A DNA stretch of 64,000 bases. It comes from [Clostridium] celerecrescens 18A (lineage in GTDB: Bacteria > Bacillota > Clostridia > Lachnospirales > Lachnospiraceae). The notes beneath the pieces are model-generated. The model was given only the letters and a program-made list of their open reading frames with translations. It was not told the DNA's origin and did no database searches. How positions within the stretch are numbered: the stretch's first letter is position 1; each line of letters begins with the position of its first letter. The position numbers were made by a program, and so were the translations under genes. Where the stretch lies: contig NZ_PGET01000001.1 of the NCBI RefSeq assembly GCF_002797975.1, positions 496,001 through 560,000 of the forward strand, given 5' to 3'. Below, piece after piece: positions 1 through 7,407 of this stretch.

Positions 1-746
1 ACATCTTTAGTGATCCTCTTGTTTGGAAGAGCTTGGGAAATACCTTATTTATGGCCTTTGTATCTACGCCCATCAACCTGTTCGTAGCGCTGCTTCTGGC
101 CAGCATCGTATGCGCCGATTTTAAGGGGCGGGGGTTTGTCAGGACAGCATTTTTCCTGCCTTCCGTAATCCCCATGGTTGCGGCGACTATGGTATGGATC
201 TGGATGTTTGACCCTACCTACGGTTACATCAATAACGTATTGAGCTGGTTTGGAATCAGCGGACCGGCATGGCTTATGGATGCCCATTATACCAAGTGGG
301 CGCTGGTTCTCATGGGAACGTGGAACACCGGTACCATGATGCTGGTCTGTATGTCAGCTTTGCAGTCCGTGCCTAAAAGTTACTATGAATCAGCCGAGAT
401 CGACGGAGCCGGAAAGGTTTCCAGGTTTTTCTATATCACAGTACCATGCATTGCTCATGTTCTTGTGTATCAGGCCATTCTAAGCACCATAAATGCATTC
501 CAGTATTTCCAGCAGGTATATATCATTATTACTGCAAATGCCGGAGTAAAAGGCGGAAGTGCCGCAGGCGGCCCTGAGAATTCCATTCTCATGTATCCGC
601 TGTATGTATTCCATAATGCATTTACCTATTTAAAGATGGGTAAGGCTTCGGCAATGGCGTGGCTGCTGTTTGTCGTTGTTGCGATTCTGACGGTAATTAT
701 GACAAAGGTAACAAGAAAAGCAACAGAAAATGCCGGAGGTGAATAA
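1..746 (+). CDS. Carbohydrate ABC transporter permease, 5' truncated by window edge
   Basis: Inner-membrane permease of a CUT1-type sugar ABC importer (MalF/UgpA type). The reading frame is open from base 3 to the window edge, so the gene starts upstream; the TTG at base 33 is an internal codon. Several hydrophobic membrane segments are visible. The cytoplasmic EAA loop that docks on the ATPase is near residue 130 ('SAEIDGAGKVSRFF'). The stop at 746 lies 2 bases before the next permease, so the two are co-transcribed and probably form a heterodimer. No ATPase is visible; such operons commonly borrow a shared MsmX-type ATPase. The substrate is inferred from the downstream hydrolases (mannosidase, GH9) to be a beta-linked oligosaccharide or glycoconjugate. 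Confidence 0.93.
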   Translation, partial: IFSDPLVWKSLGNTLFMAFVSTPINLFVALLLASIVCADFKGRGFVRTAFFLPSVIPMVAATMVWIWMFDPTYGYINNVLSWFGISGPAWLMDAHYTKWALVLMGTWNTGTMMLVCMSALQSVPKSYYESAEIDGAGKVSRFFYITVPCIAHVLVYQAILSTINAFQYFQQVYIIITANAGVKGGSAAGGPENSILMYPLYVFHNAFTYLKMGKASAMAWLLFVVVAILTVIMTKVTRKATENAGGE

Positions 747-748
747 GG

Positions 749-1573
749 ATGAAGAAATATATAAGCAAAGTTTTATTTTTTGCTATGGTTGCTGTACTGG
801 CTTTGATTTTCATATCACCCTTTATGGTAATGTTGCTCACTTCGTTCAAAACCAACAACGATGCGTTCACCATTCCGGTAAGGCTGTTTCCCCGTGAATG
901 GGTGAAGGAAAACTATCCGGCAGCCTTTGCAGCAATCCCATATTTTAAGTACATGGGAAATACAGTGTTTATCACGGCCATTTCACTCATAGGCCAGCTT
1001 CTGGTCACACCTATGGTTGCATATTCACTGGTGAAAATCAGATGGAAAGGTGCTGACATCATCTCAGGCCTGGTCATGGCGACGATGATGATACCCATAA
1101 CAGTTACCATGGTGCCTTTGTATAAGATTTATTCGAAGCTGGGACTTACCAATACATACATTCCCCTGATCCTGCCTGCATTTTTTGGAAAGGCATATTA
1201 TATTGTTATTGTCCGGCAGTTTTTTGCAGGCATTCCCAACAGCCTGATTGAGGCGGGGAAGATCGACGGTGCCACAGAATTCCAGCGTTATTATAAAATC
1301 GCACTTCCCCTTTGTAAACCGGTTTTGACTACTATTGGGATATATGCTTTTTTAGATGCGTGGAGTGATTATTTGTATCCTTTGATTTTTATAACAAAGC
1401 CACGTATGTATACCCTTTCTCTGGGGCTCCAGCAGTATATGAGTGAGTATTCCATAGACTGGTCGAGGCTGATGGCGGCGGCAGTTGTATTTGTTCTTCC
1501 GGTCATTGTATGCTTCGCGGTTTTCCAGAAAAACTTTGTGGAAGGAATTGCAACCAGTGGCTTAAAGGCGTAA
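749..1573 (+). CDS. Carbohydrate ABC transporter permease (MalG type)
   Basis: Second transmembrane subunit of the same CUT1 importer, 274 residues, a normal length for MalG/UgpE-like permeases. An N-terminal membrane segment is followed by the typical 'PFMVMLLTSFKTNNDAF' stretch. The EAA motif is near residue 170 ('LIEAGKIDGATEFQRYY') and the C-terminus carries the usual 'FVEGIATSGLKA' ending. A GGAGGTGAA ribosome site lies just upstream of the ATG and overlaps the end of the preceding permease. The beta-mannosidase gene starts 15 bases after the stop, which ties the importer to intracellular glycan breakdown. Confidence 0.95.
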   Translation: MKKYISKVLFFAMVAVLALIFISPFMVMLLTSFKTNNDAFTIPVRLFPREWVKENYPAAFAAIPYFKYMGNTVFITAISLIGQLLVTPMVAYSLVKIRWKGADIISGLVMATMMIPITVTMVPLYKIYSKLGLTNTYIPLILPAFFGKAYYIVIVRQFFAGIPNSLIEAGKIDGATEFQRYYKIALPLCKPVLTTIGIYAFLDAWSDYLYPLIFITKPRMYTLSLGLQQYMSEYSIDWSRLMAAAVVFVLPVIVCFAVFQKNFVEGIATSGLKA

Positions 1574-1588
1574 TAAGCAGGTGAAACT

Positions 1589-4105
1589 ATGCGAAAAACA
1601 CAATCATTAAATGGAATTTGGGAATGGCATTCCCAAGGAGCCTCCCACGATGCCGTATATACGGGTGAAGTGCCGGGAACGGTGATCAGCCATATGCTGG
1701 AACATAAGCTGATCGAGGATCCTTATTGGAGATGCAATGAATATGCTGTCCGGGAACTGATGGCAAATGAATATCTTTATAAGAGAAGCTTTACGGTGAC
1801 AGAAGAGGATCTGGAATTTTCCCGCGCAGAACTAGTCTGCGACGGGCTTGATACCATTGCCACCATCTGCATCAACGGCTGTCTGGTTGCGGAGACCAGG
1901 GATATGCACAGAACCTACCGTTTCCCTGTAAGAGAGTACTTACAGAAAGGGAGAAACCGGATAGAGGTCTTATTTCACTCCCCGCTGGACTTTGTAAGAA
2001 AAGAGGATGAGGAAAATGATATCTTCTATGCCTCCACCGGATGCATTCACGGAAATGCGGCACTTCGCAAGGCTCATTATATGTTTGGATGGGACTGGGG
2101 TCCCCAGCTTCCGGATATGGGAATCTTCCGGGATATAGCCATCGAATATTTCAGCGAAGCAAAAATCCAGGATGTCCATATCCGGCAGGAGCATGAAGGC
2201 AGTGGCAGAGTAGGATTGAAATTTGAGATAAAAATCAGTCAACTATCCCATAATGAAGAGAGACTGGAGAACAGGCAAACATGGTTTACCGAGACTGAAA
2301 TTACAGATCCGGAAGGCAGGCTTGTATCCAGGACAGTCCGTAACAGCGGAGAATGGCAGTATGAAGAGACCATTCCAGAGCCCCGGATATGGTGGCCCAA
2401 CGGTTTGGGAGAGCATCCCTTATACAGGGTGAACATCCGCCTGCTGGATGAGGCGGGAACCTGCCATGATGCCTATGGGTGCCGGATCGGCCTTCGGACC
2501 GTGACCGTTAGTACGGATAAAAATAAAAACGGAAACGAATTTGCCATTACGGTAAACGGAATAAAAATATTTACCATGGGTGCGAATTATATCCCGGAAG
2601 ATAATATTTTAACAAGGGTGTCAAAGGAAAGGACTGCACGGTTAATCAAAGACTGTGCTGCTGCAAACTTCAATTGTTTAAGAGTATGGGGCGGAGGTTA
2701 TTACCCTGATAATTATTTTTATGATAAATGCGATGAAGAAGGAATATTAATCTGGCAGGACCTGATGTTTGGATGCAATGTCTATGCATTAAACGACACG
2801 TTTGAAGAGGACATTGTGGAAGAAACTAAGGACAATGTCCGCCGTTTAAGACACCATGCTTGTCTGGCCCTGTGGTGCGGAAATAATGAAATGGAATGGG
2901 GCTGGGCAGATGAGTGGGCAAGGCTGAAAGGCCATCACCCCAGATATAAAGCGGACTATACAAAAATCTTTGAATATATTCTTCCCAGGGCAATTAGAGC
3001 CTGTGATGACACTACCTTTTTCTGGCCATCGTCACCGTCTTCAGGAGGAGCCTTTGACAATCCCAATGCGACCAACCGGGGGGATCAGCATTACTGGGAG
3101 GTCTGGCATTCCGGAAAGCCATTTACGGAATATGGGGATTTCAGCTTTTGCTCAGAATACGGATTCCAATCCTTTCCACACAGCAAGACCATAGCCTCCT
3201 TCACCCTGCCAGAGGACCGGAATATTTTCAGCAGGGTCATGGAATCCCACCAGAAAAATCCGGCGGCTAATGGGAAGATTTTAAACTACATCGCAGATTA
3301 CTTCCTTTATCCTAAGGATACGGATTCTCTCGCATATATCTCCCAGATCCTTCAGTTAAAGGCTATTGAGTATGGAGTGGAACACTGGAGAAGAAAACGG
3401 GGGCAATGCATGGGCTCTCTTTACTGGCAGCTTAATGACTGCTGGCCGGTGGCCTCCTGGGCGAGCATTGACTATTACGGACGCTGGAAAGCGCTCCACT
3501 ACGGAGCACGCAGGTTTTATGCGCCTTTTACCATTTCCATCGGTGAGGAGAAGGAACTCTCTCCTCATGTTTCCTACTACGTTCATAATGATACCAGGGA
3601 GGAACAGCAGTGCAGAGCGGAAATCCTTCTTATGGACCGTGAGTTCAGGGTATTATGGGAAGAATCATGGGAAGGGGAGCTGCCGGCGTTGTCGGTATTA
3701 CAGTGCATAGAAACGGATTTTTCCTCATGGACTGATGATGAGGCCCTTTGTTCTTCTGCTTTTTCCGTATTCCGGCTATACAGGGGAGTAGAACTGCTTG
3801 CGGAACGGACGGTGCTGTTTGTAAAACCAAAGCATTTTGAATATAATGCCCCGGCTTATGATGTTTTGGTTTCAGAGTCAGAGCATAGCTTTGATATTAC
3901 GGTAAAGGCTTCCTGTTTCTGTCAGTATGTAGAGCTTTATTTTAAAGACTATGATGCTGTTTTCTCTGATAATTTTTTTGATATCACTTCGCCGGAAGGA
4001 GTTACGGTTCACGTAAGCAAAAAAGACTTTAAAGACCAGATGAGCCCAAGCCTGTTGAAAGAAAACCTGGTGGTGCGAAGTGTGGCTGACAGTTATGAAA
4101 GCTGA
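1589..4105 (+). CDS. Beta-mannosidase, glycoside hydrolase family 2
   Basis: Hydrolyses terminal beta-D-mannose residues with retention of configuration. The 838-residue protein has the GH2 order: an N-terminal sugar-binding jelly-roll (about 1-190, with 'FGWDWGP' typical of beta-mannosidases), an immunoglobulin-like domain (about 195-310), a TIM-barrel catalytic domain (about 310-640) and C-terminal beta domains. The predicted acid/base is Glu434 in 'WCGNNEMEW' and the nucleophile is Glu523 in 'CSEYGFQS'. No signal peptide is visible, so it acts in the cytoplasm on imported substrate. It sits 15 bases after the permease gene and 11 bases before the PLP enzyme. A related GH2 exo-beta-mannoside specificity cannot be excluded. 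Confidence 0.93.
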   Translation: MRKTQSLNGIWEWHSQGASHDAVYTGEVPGTVISHMLEHKLIEDPYWRCNEYAVRELMANEYLYKRSFTVTEEDLEFSRAELVCDGLDTIATICINGCLVAETRDMHRTYRFPVREYLQKGRNRIEVLFHSPLDFVRKEDEENDIFYASTGCIHGNAALRKAHYMFGWDWGPQLPDMGIFRDIAIEYFSEAKIQDVHIRQEHEGSGRVGLKFEIKISQLSHNEERLENRQTWFTETEITDPEGRLVSRTVRNSGEWQYEETIPEPRIWWPNGLGEHPLYRVNIRLLDEAGTCHDAYGCRIGLRTVTVSTDKNKNGNEFAITVNGIKIFTMGANYIPEDNILTRVSKERTARLIKDCAAANFNCLRVWGGGYYPDNYFYDKCDEEGILIWQDLMFGCNVYALNDTFEEDIVEETKDNVRRLRHHACLALWCGNNEMEWGWADEWARLKGHHPRYKADYTKIFEYILPRAIRACDDTTFFWPSSPSSGGAFDNPNATNRGDQHYWEVWHSGKPFTEYGDFSFCSEYGFQSFPHSKTIASFTLPEDRNIFSRVMESHQKNPAANGKILNYIADYFLYPKDTDSLAYISQILQLKAIEYGVEHWRRKRGQCMGSLYWQLNDCWPVASWASIDYYGRWKALHYGARRFYAPFTISIGEEKELSPHVSYYVHNDTREEQQCRAEILLMDREFRVLWEESWEGELPALSVLQCIETDFSSWTDDEALCSSAFSVFRLYRGVELLAERTVLFVKPKHFEYNAPAYDVLVSESEHSFDITVKASCFCQYVELYFKDYDAVFSDNFFDITSPEGVTVHVSKKDFKDQMSPSLLKENLVVRSVADSYES

Positions 4106-4116
4106 GAAGGGAGGAC

Positions 4117-5244
4117 ATGAAAATGGGACTTACGCAGGAGCAGATACAACAATTAGAGACACCCTGCCTGGTTATTGATGTAGATTTGGCGGAAAAAAAT
4201 ATAAGAAGGATGCAGGAAGCGGCGGATCAGGCCGGCTGCCGGCTGCGTCCACATATCAAGACCCACAAAATGCCCATATTTGCTGAAATGCAGATGAAGG
4301 CCGGTGCATGCGGGATCACCTGTGCGAAGGTAAGTGAAGCTGAGGTCATGGCTGACGGAGGCATGGGGGATATTTTCATTGCCTATCCTATGGTTGGAAA
4401 TTTCCGTATCCAGAGGGCGATTGCGTTGGCAAAAAGGATCAAAAGGCTTATTTTGACCATTGACAGCCTGGAAGGTGCTAAGGCGCTGAATCAGGCAGCT
4501 TCTGACCAGGATATGATTCTGGAAGTGCGTATGGAGATCGATACGGGAGCCGGACGCACGGGAGTGCCCATGGACCGGGCGGTGGAGCTGGCCCTTGCCC
4601 TTAAGCAGATGAAGCATTTAAACCTCACAGGTATATTTACGTTTAAGAGCCTGGTCCTGTCCGGCAAGCCAACGGAAGACAATTTGCTGGCTGCCGAGGA
4701 AGAAGGAAACATGATGGCTGAGACTGCCAGGATGTTGAAAGACGCAGGAGTAGATATTCAGGACATCAGCGCTGGTTCTTCCCCAACCGGTGTTCAGGTA
4801 GCACAAACAGGAATGGTAAATGAGATCCGCCCTGGTACCTATATTTTTGATGATTTTATGCTGACCAAGGAAAAGGTAGCCCATATCAGTGAGATCGCTG
4901 TCCGGTTCTACGCGACGGTAGTCAGCTGCCAGCATTCGGAATATGCCGTGGTGGACGGAGGAACCAAGTGCTTTCCAACGGACGTAGTTCCGGGGCAGCC
5001 GCCGTTTTACTATCCCGGATATGCCGTGGTGGAAGGAGATGACAATCTCAGGCTATCACGGATGAATGAAGAGCATGGGATCATCACGGCCATTCATGGG
5101 GAGACCGGGCTGCATGTAGGGCAGGTTCTGTCCCTGATCCCTATCCATGTATGTACGGCTGTTAATATGCAGAATTCTGTTTACATTCTTGAAAATGGTT
5201 CTCTCAGAAAACAAAAAGTAGATGCAAGAGGGATGCTGATATGA
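4117..5244 (+). CDS. D-serine dehydratase / D-threonine aldolase-like PLP enzyme (alanine racemase N-terminal fold)
   Basis: Fold-type III PLP enzyme of 375 residues. The 'RPHIKTHK' motif supplies the Schiff-base lysine (probably Lys48). A C-terminal His344-x-Cys346 pair in 'IPIHVCTAVN' matches the zinc site of eukaryotic-type (DSD1) D-serine dehydratases better than that of D-threonine aldolases. The predicted reaction is therefore elimination of ammonia from a D-hydroxy amino acid, or retro-aldol cleavage; exact specificity is not fixed by sequence. The start is the ATG at 4117 behind GGGAGGAC. The gene overlaps the following deacylase by four bases (ATGA), so translation is coupled. A RidA-like gene two positions on would deal with the enamine/imine such an enzyme releases. 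Confidence 0.85.
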   Translation: MKMGLTQEQIQQLETPCLVIDVDLAEKNIRRMQEAADQAGCRLRPHIKTHKMPIFAEMQMKAGACGITCAKVSEAEVMADGGMGDIFIAYPMVGNFRIQRAIALAKRIKRLILTIDSLEGAKALNQAASDQDMILEVRMEIDTGAGRTGVPMDRAVELALALKQMKHLNLTGIFTFKSLVLSGKPTEDNLLAAEEEGNMMAETARMLKDAGVDIQDISAGSSPTGVQVAQTGMVNEIRPGTYIFDDFMLTKEKVAHISEIAVRFYATVVSCQHSEYAVVDGGTKCFPTDVVPGQPPFYYPGYAVVEGDDNLRLSRMNEEHGIITAIHGETGLHVGQVLSLIPIHVCTAVNMQNSVYILENGSLRKQKVDARGMLI

Positions 5245-6851
5245 GTTATATTCTGATCAAAAACGGATTGATTTATGACGGAAGCGGAGAACCGCCGTAT
5301 CAGAGCGACATTCTCATAGAGGGAGAAAAAATTATTGATATCGCCCCGGATATTGAGCATGAAAACGCCCAGGTGATCGATGCTTCCGGCAAGGCGGTAA
5401 CTCCCGGCTTTATTGACATACACCGTCATTGCGATATTGCGCCTTTTACCAACCCTCATTTTGGGGAAATAGAGCTGACCCAGGGAATAACAACTACCTT
5501 TGTGGGAAACTGCGGTCTTGCACCTGTGCCTTCTGTTCCCTCGTGGCGGAAGGAATTATATGATTACCTGGAGCCGGTGATCGGAAGACTTCCTGAGGAT
5601 CTGGCCTTTGAAACCTATGAAGATTACACGAAAGCCCTGGAAGCAGCAGACCTTCCAGTCAATATGGGCTTCTTTGCGGCTTCGGACAGCATCAAGGTGG
5701 CTCTAAAAGGTTTTGGCAGCAAGGCATATACAGAAGAAGAGCTTGAAAAGGCTCAGGAGTATGTGAAAGATGCATTGGCCCAGGGAGCCTTTGGGATTAC
5801 GCTGGGAATCATGTATCAGCCGGAATGCTATTCAAACAGGGAGGAGCTTACGGCGGTTGTACAGGCAGCTGCAGGAAACGGCGGCGTTCTCTGTACCCAT
5901 ATCCGGGGAGAGGGAGACAGCCTGGTGGAGTCGGTGGAAGAAGTGATCGATGTGGCGGCTAAGGCAGGGGTTCCCCTAAATATCAGCCATTTGAAATCAA
6001 CTGGAATCAAGAACTGGAACAGCAAGATATTCGAGGCGATTCAGAGGATTGAACAGGCCAGGGAATCAGGTCAGGATATCACTGCAGATTTTTATCCCTA
6101 TGACGGCGGTTCTACAACCCTCCAGTCCCTGCTTCCGCCAACCATTATGGAAGAGTCCTTTGAGGCTCTGGTAAAAGGCTTATCAGGCCCAGAGGGGAAG
6201 AAGAGGCTGCGCTCAGAGTTAAATAAGGTTCACCAGGGATGGGATAATATGTCGGAAAGCATTGGCTGGGACCGGATCATCATCAGCTCCGTCACCCTTG
6301 AGAAGAATGCATTTATGCAGGGACAGACAATCGGAGCACTGGCGGAAAAGCTGGGATATGAAGAGCCCTCCGATCTGGTGGCAGACTTACTTGTGGAGGA
6401 AAACGGGAAAGTGGGGATTATTGTGTTAAGCATGTCCCAGCAGGATGTGGATGCGGTGGCCCGTCTCCCATTTACCTTGTTAATTTCTGACTCCCTGTAC
6501 GGCGGTGACGGAAAGAACGCCCATCCCCGCCTCCTTGGGACGACTGCCAGATTTTTAAATGATTTTGTTATAAAGCGAAAGGTGCTGTCCATGGAGCAGG
6601 CCATCAGTAAGATGACCTATCAGCCTGCAAAACGGATGGGCCTGGAGGACAGGGGGCTTTTAAGGTCCGGATACCTGGCAGATGTGCTGGTATTTCAGCC
6701 GGAGAGTTTCTTAGATCATGCGGATTACACCGGAAAGCATGACCCGTGTTCGGGCATGGACCTGGTGCTGATGGGAGGAAAACGGGTACTGTCAGACGGC
6801 AATCTCGTGGACCGCACCAGTGGGAAGCTGTTAAGAAAGGGCTTTAAATAA
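5241..6851 (+). CDS. N-acyl-D-amino-acid deacylase (D-aminoacylase family amidohydrolase)
   Basis: Metal-dependent amidohydrolase of 536 residues that removes the acyl group from N-acyl-D-amino acids. Residues equivalent to the D-aminoacylase metal site are visible: His61 and His63 in 'IDIHRHCD', Cys91 in 'VGNCG', His220 in 'CTHIRGEG', His250 in 'NISHLKSTG' and the catalytic Asp417 in 'LLISDSLYGG'. The N-terminal 'LIKNGLIYDGSG' and the C-terminal 'LADVLVFQPESF' form the small beta-sandwich typical of the superfamily. Its start overlaps the stop of the PLP enzyme, suggesting a two-step route: deacylation, then PLP-dependent breakdown of the freed D-amino acid. The exact acyl group and amino acid are unknown. 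Confidence 0.9.
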   Translation: MSYILIKNGLIYDGSGEPPYQSDILIEGEKIIDIAPDIEHENAQVIDASGKAVTPGFIDIHRHCDIAPFTNPHFGEIELTQGITTTFVGNCGLAPVPSVPSWRKELYDYLEPVIGRLPEDLAFETYEDYTKALEAADLPVNMGFFAASDSIKVALKGFGSKAYTEEELEKAQEYVKDALAQGAFGITLGIMYQPECYSNREELTAVVQAAAGNGGVLCTHIRGEGDSLVESVEEVIDVAAKAGVPLNISHLKSTGIKNWNSKIFEAIQRIEQARESGQDITADFYPYDGGSTTLQSLLPPTIMEESFEALVKGLSGPEGKKRLRSELNKVHQGWDNMSESIGWDRIIISSVTLEKNAFMQGQTIGALAEKLGYEEPSDLVADLLVEENGKVGIIVLSMSQQDVDAVARLPFTLLISDSLYGGDGKNAHPRLLGTTARFLNDFVIKRKVLSMEQAISKMTYQPAKRMGLEDRGLLRSGYLADVLVFQPESFLDHADYTGKHDPCSGMDLVLMGGKRVLSDGNLVDRTSGKLLRKGFK

Positions 6852-6924
6852 AAAAGGAACCCCCTTCCAGGCATTTTTATATGCCTTAAGAAGCCGGGCA
6901 GAATAAAGAAAGAAGGAAGCAGAC

Positions 6925-7386
6925 ATGAACATTTATGAAAAACTGAAGGAACTTAATTTGGAGATCCCGGCAGCTCCGCCTAAAGGAGGAGTATATGCCC
7001 CGTGCCAGGAATTTGGAAAAAATCTGGTATACATATCAGGCTGCGGGCCGGTGATCGGAGGAGAAGGGATTAGTGGAAAGCTTGGATATGAATTTACCAC
7101 AGAAGAAGGAAAAGCCTTTTCCAGAGATGCCATGTTAAATGTTCTTGCAGTGTTACAGGATAAAATCGGGGATTTAAACCGGGTAAAACGTGCAATCAAA
7201 ATTCTTACCTTTGTGGCAAGTGCAGATACCTTTTATGAGCAGCCGGCTGTGGCGAATGGAGGAAGTGAATTACTGTTACAGCTTTTAGGCCAGGAGAATG
7301 TACCGGCCCGTTCGGCCATAGGCGTCAACGTTTTGCCTGGAAATATTCCTGTTGAGACGGAAGCTATATTTGAAATTGAAGAATAA
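6925..7386 (+). CDS. RidA family protein (YjgF/YER057c/UK114)
   Basis: A 153-residue RidA-family protein. The family hydrolyses reactive enamine/imine intermediates such as 2-aminoacrylate released by PLP dehydratases. The conserved Arg is at residue 129 in 'PARSAIGVNVLPG' and the closing 'VETEAIFEIEE' strand is typical. The family members nearest in length belong to the YjgF-like subgroup of about 150 residues rather than the 125-residue archetype. It lies 73 bases after the deacylase and 21 bases before the GH9 gene. Context suggests it protects the cell from the product of the DSD1-like enzyme; the biochemical link is inferred. A small imperfect hairpin at about 6869-6886 lies in the gap upstream. 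Confidence 0.9.
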   Translation: MNIYEKLKELNLEIPAAPPKGGVYAPCQEFGKNLVYISGCGPVIGGEGISGKLGYEFTTEEGKAFSRDAMLNVLAVLQDKIGDLNRVKRAIKILTFVASADTFYEQPAVANGGSELLLQLLGQENVPARSAIGVNVLPGNIPVETEAIFEIEE

Positions 7387-7407
7387 TCTTTTGGATGAGG
7401 GATAAAA

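Noticed and set aside
33..746. TTG at 33 as start of the first permease
   Set aside because: The frame is open to the window edge and the preceding residues fit the family, so the gene is truncated by the window.
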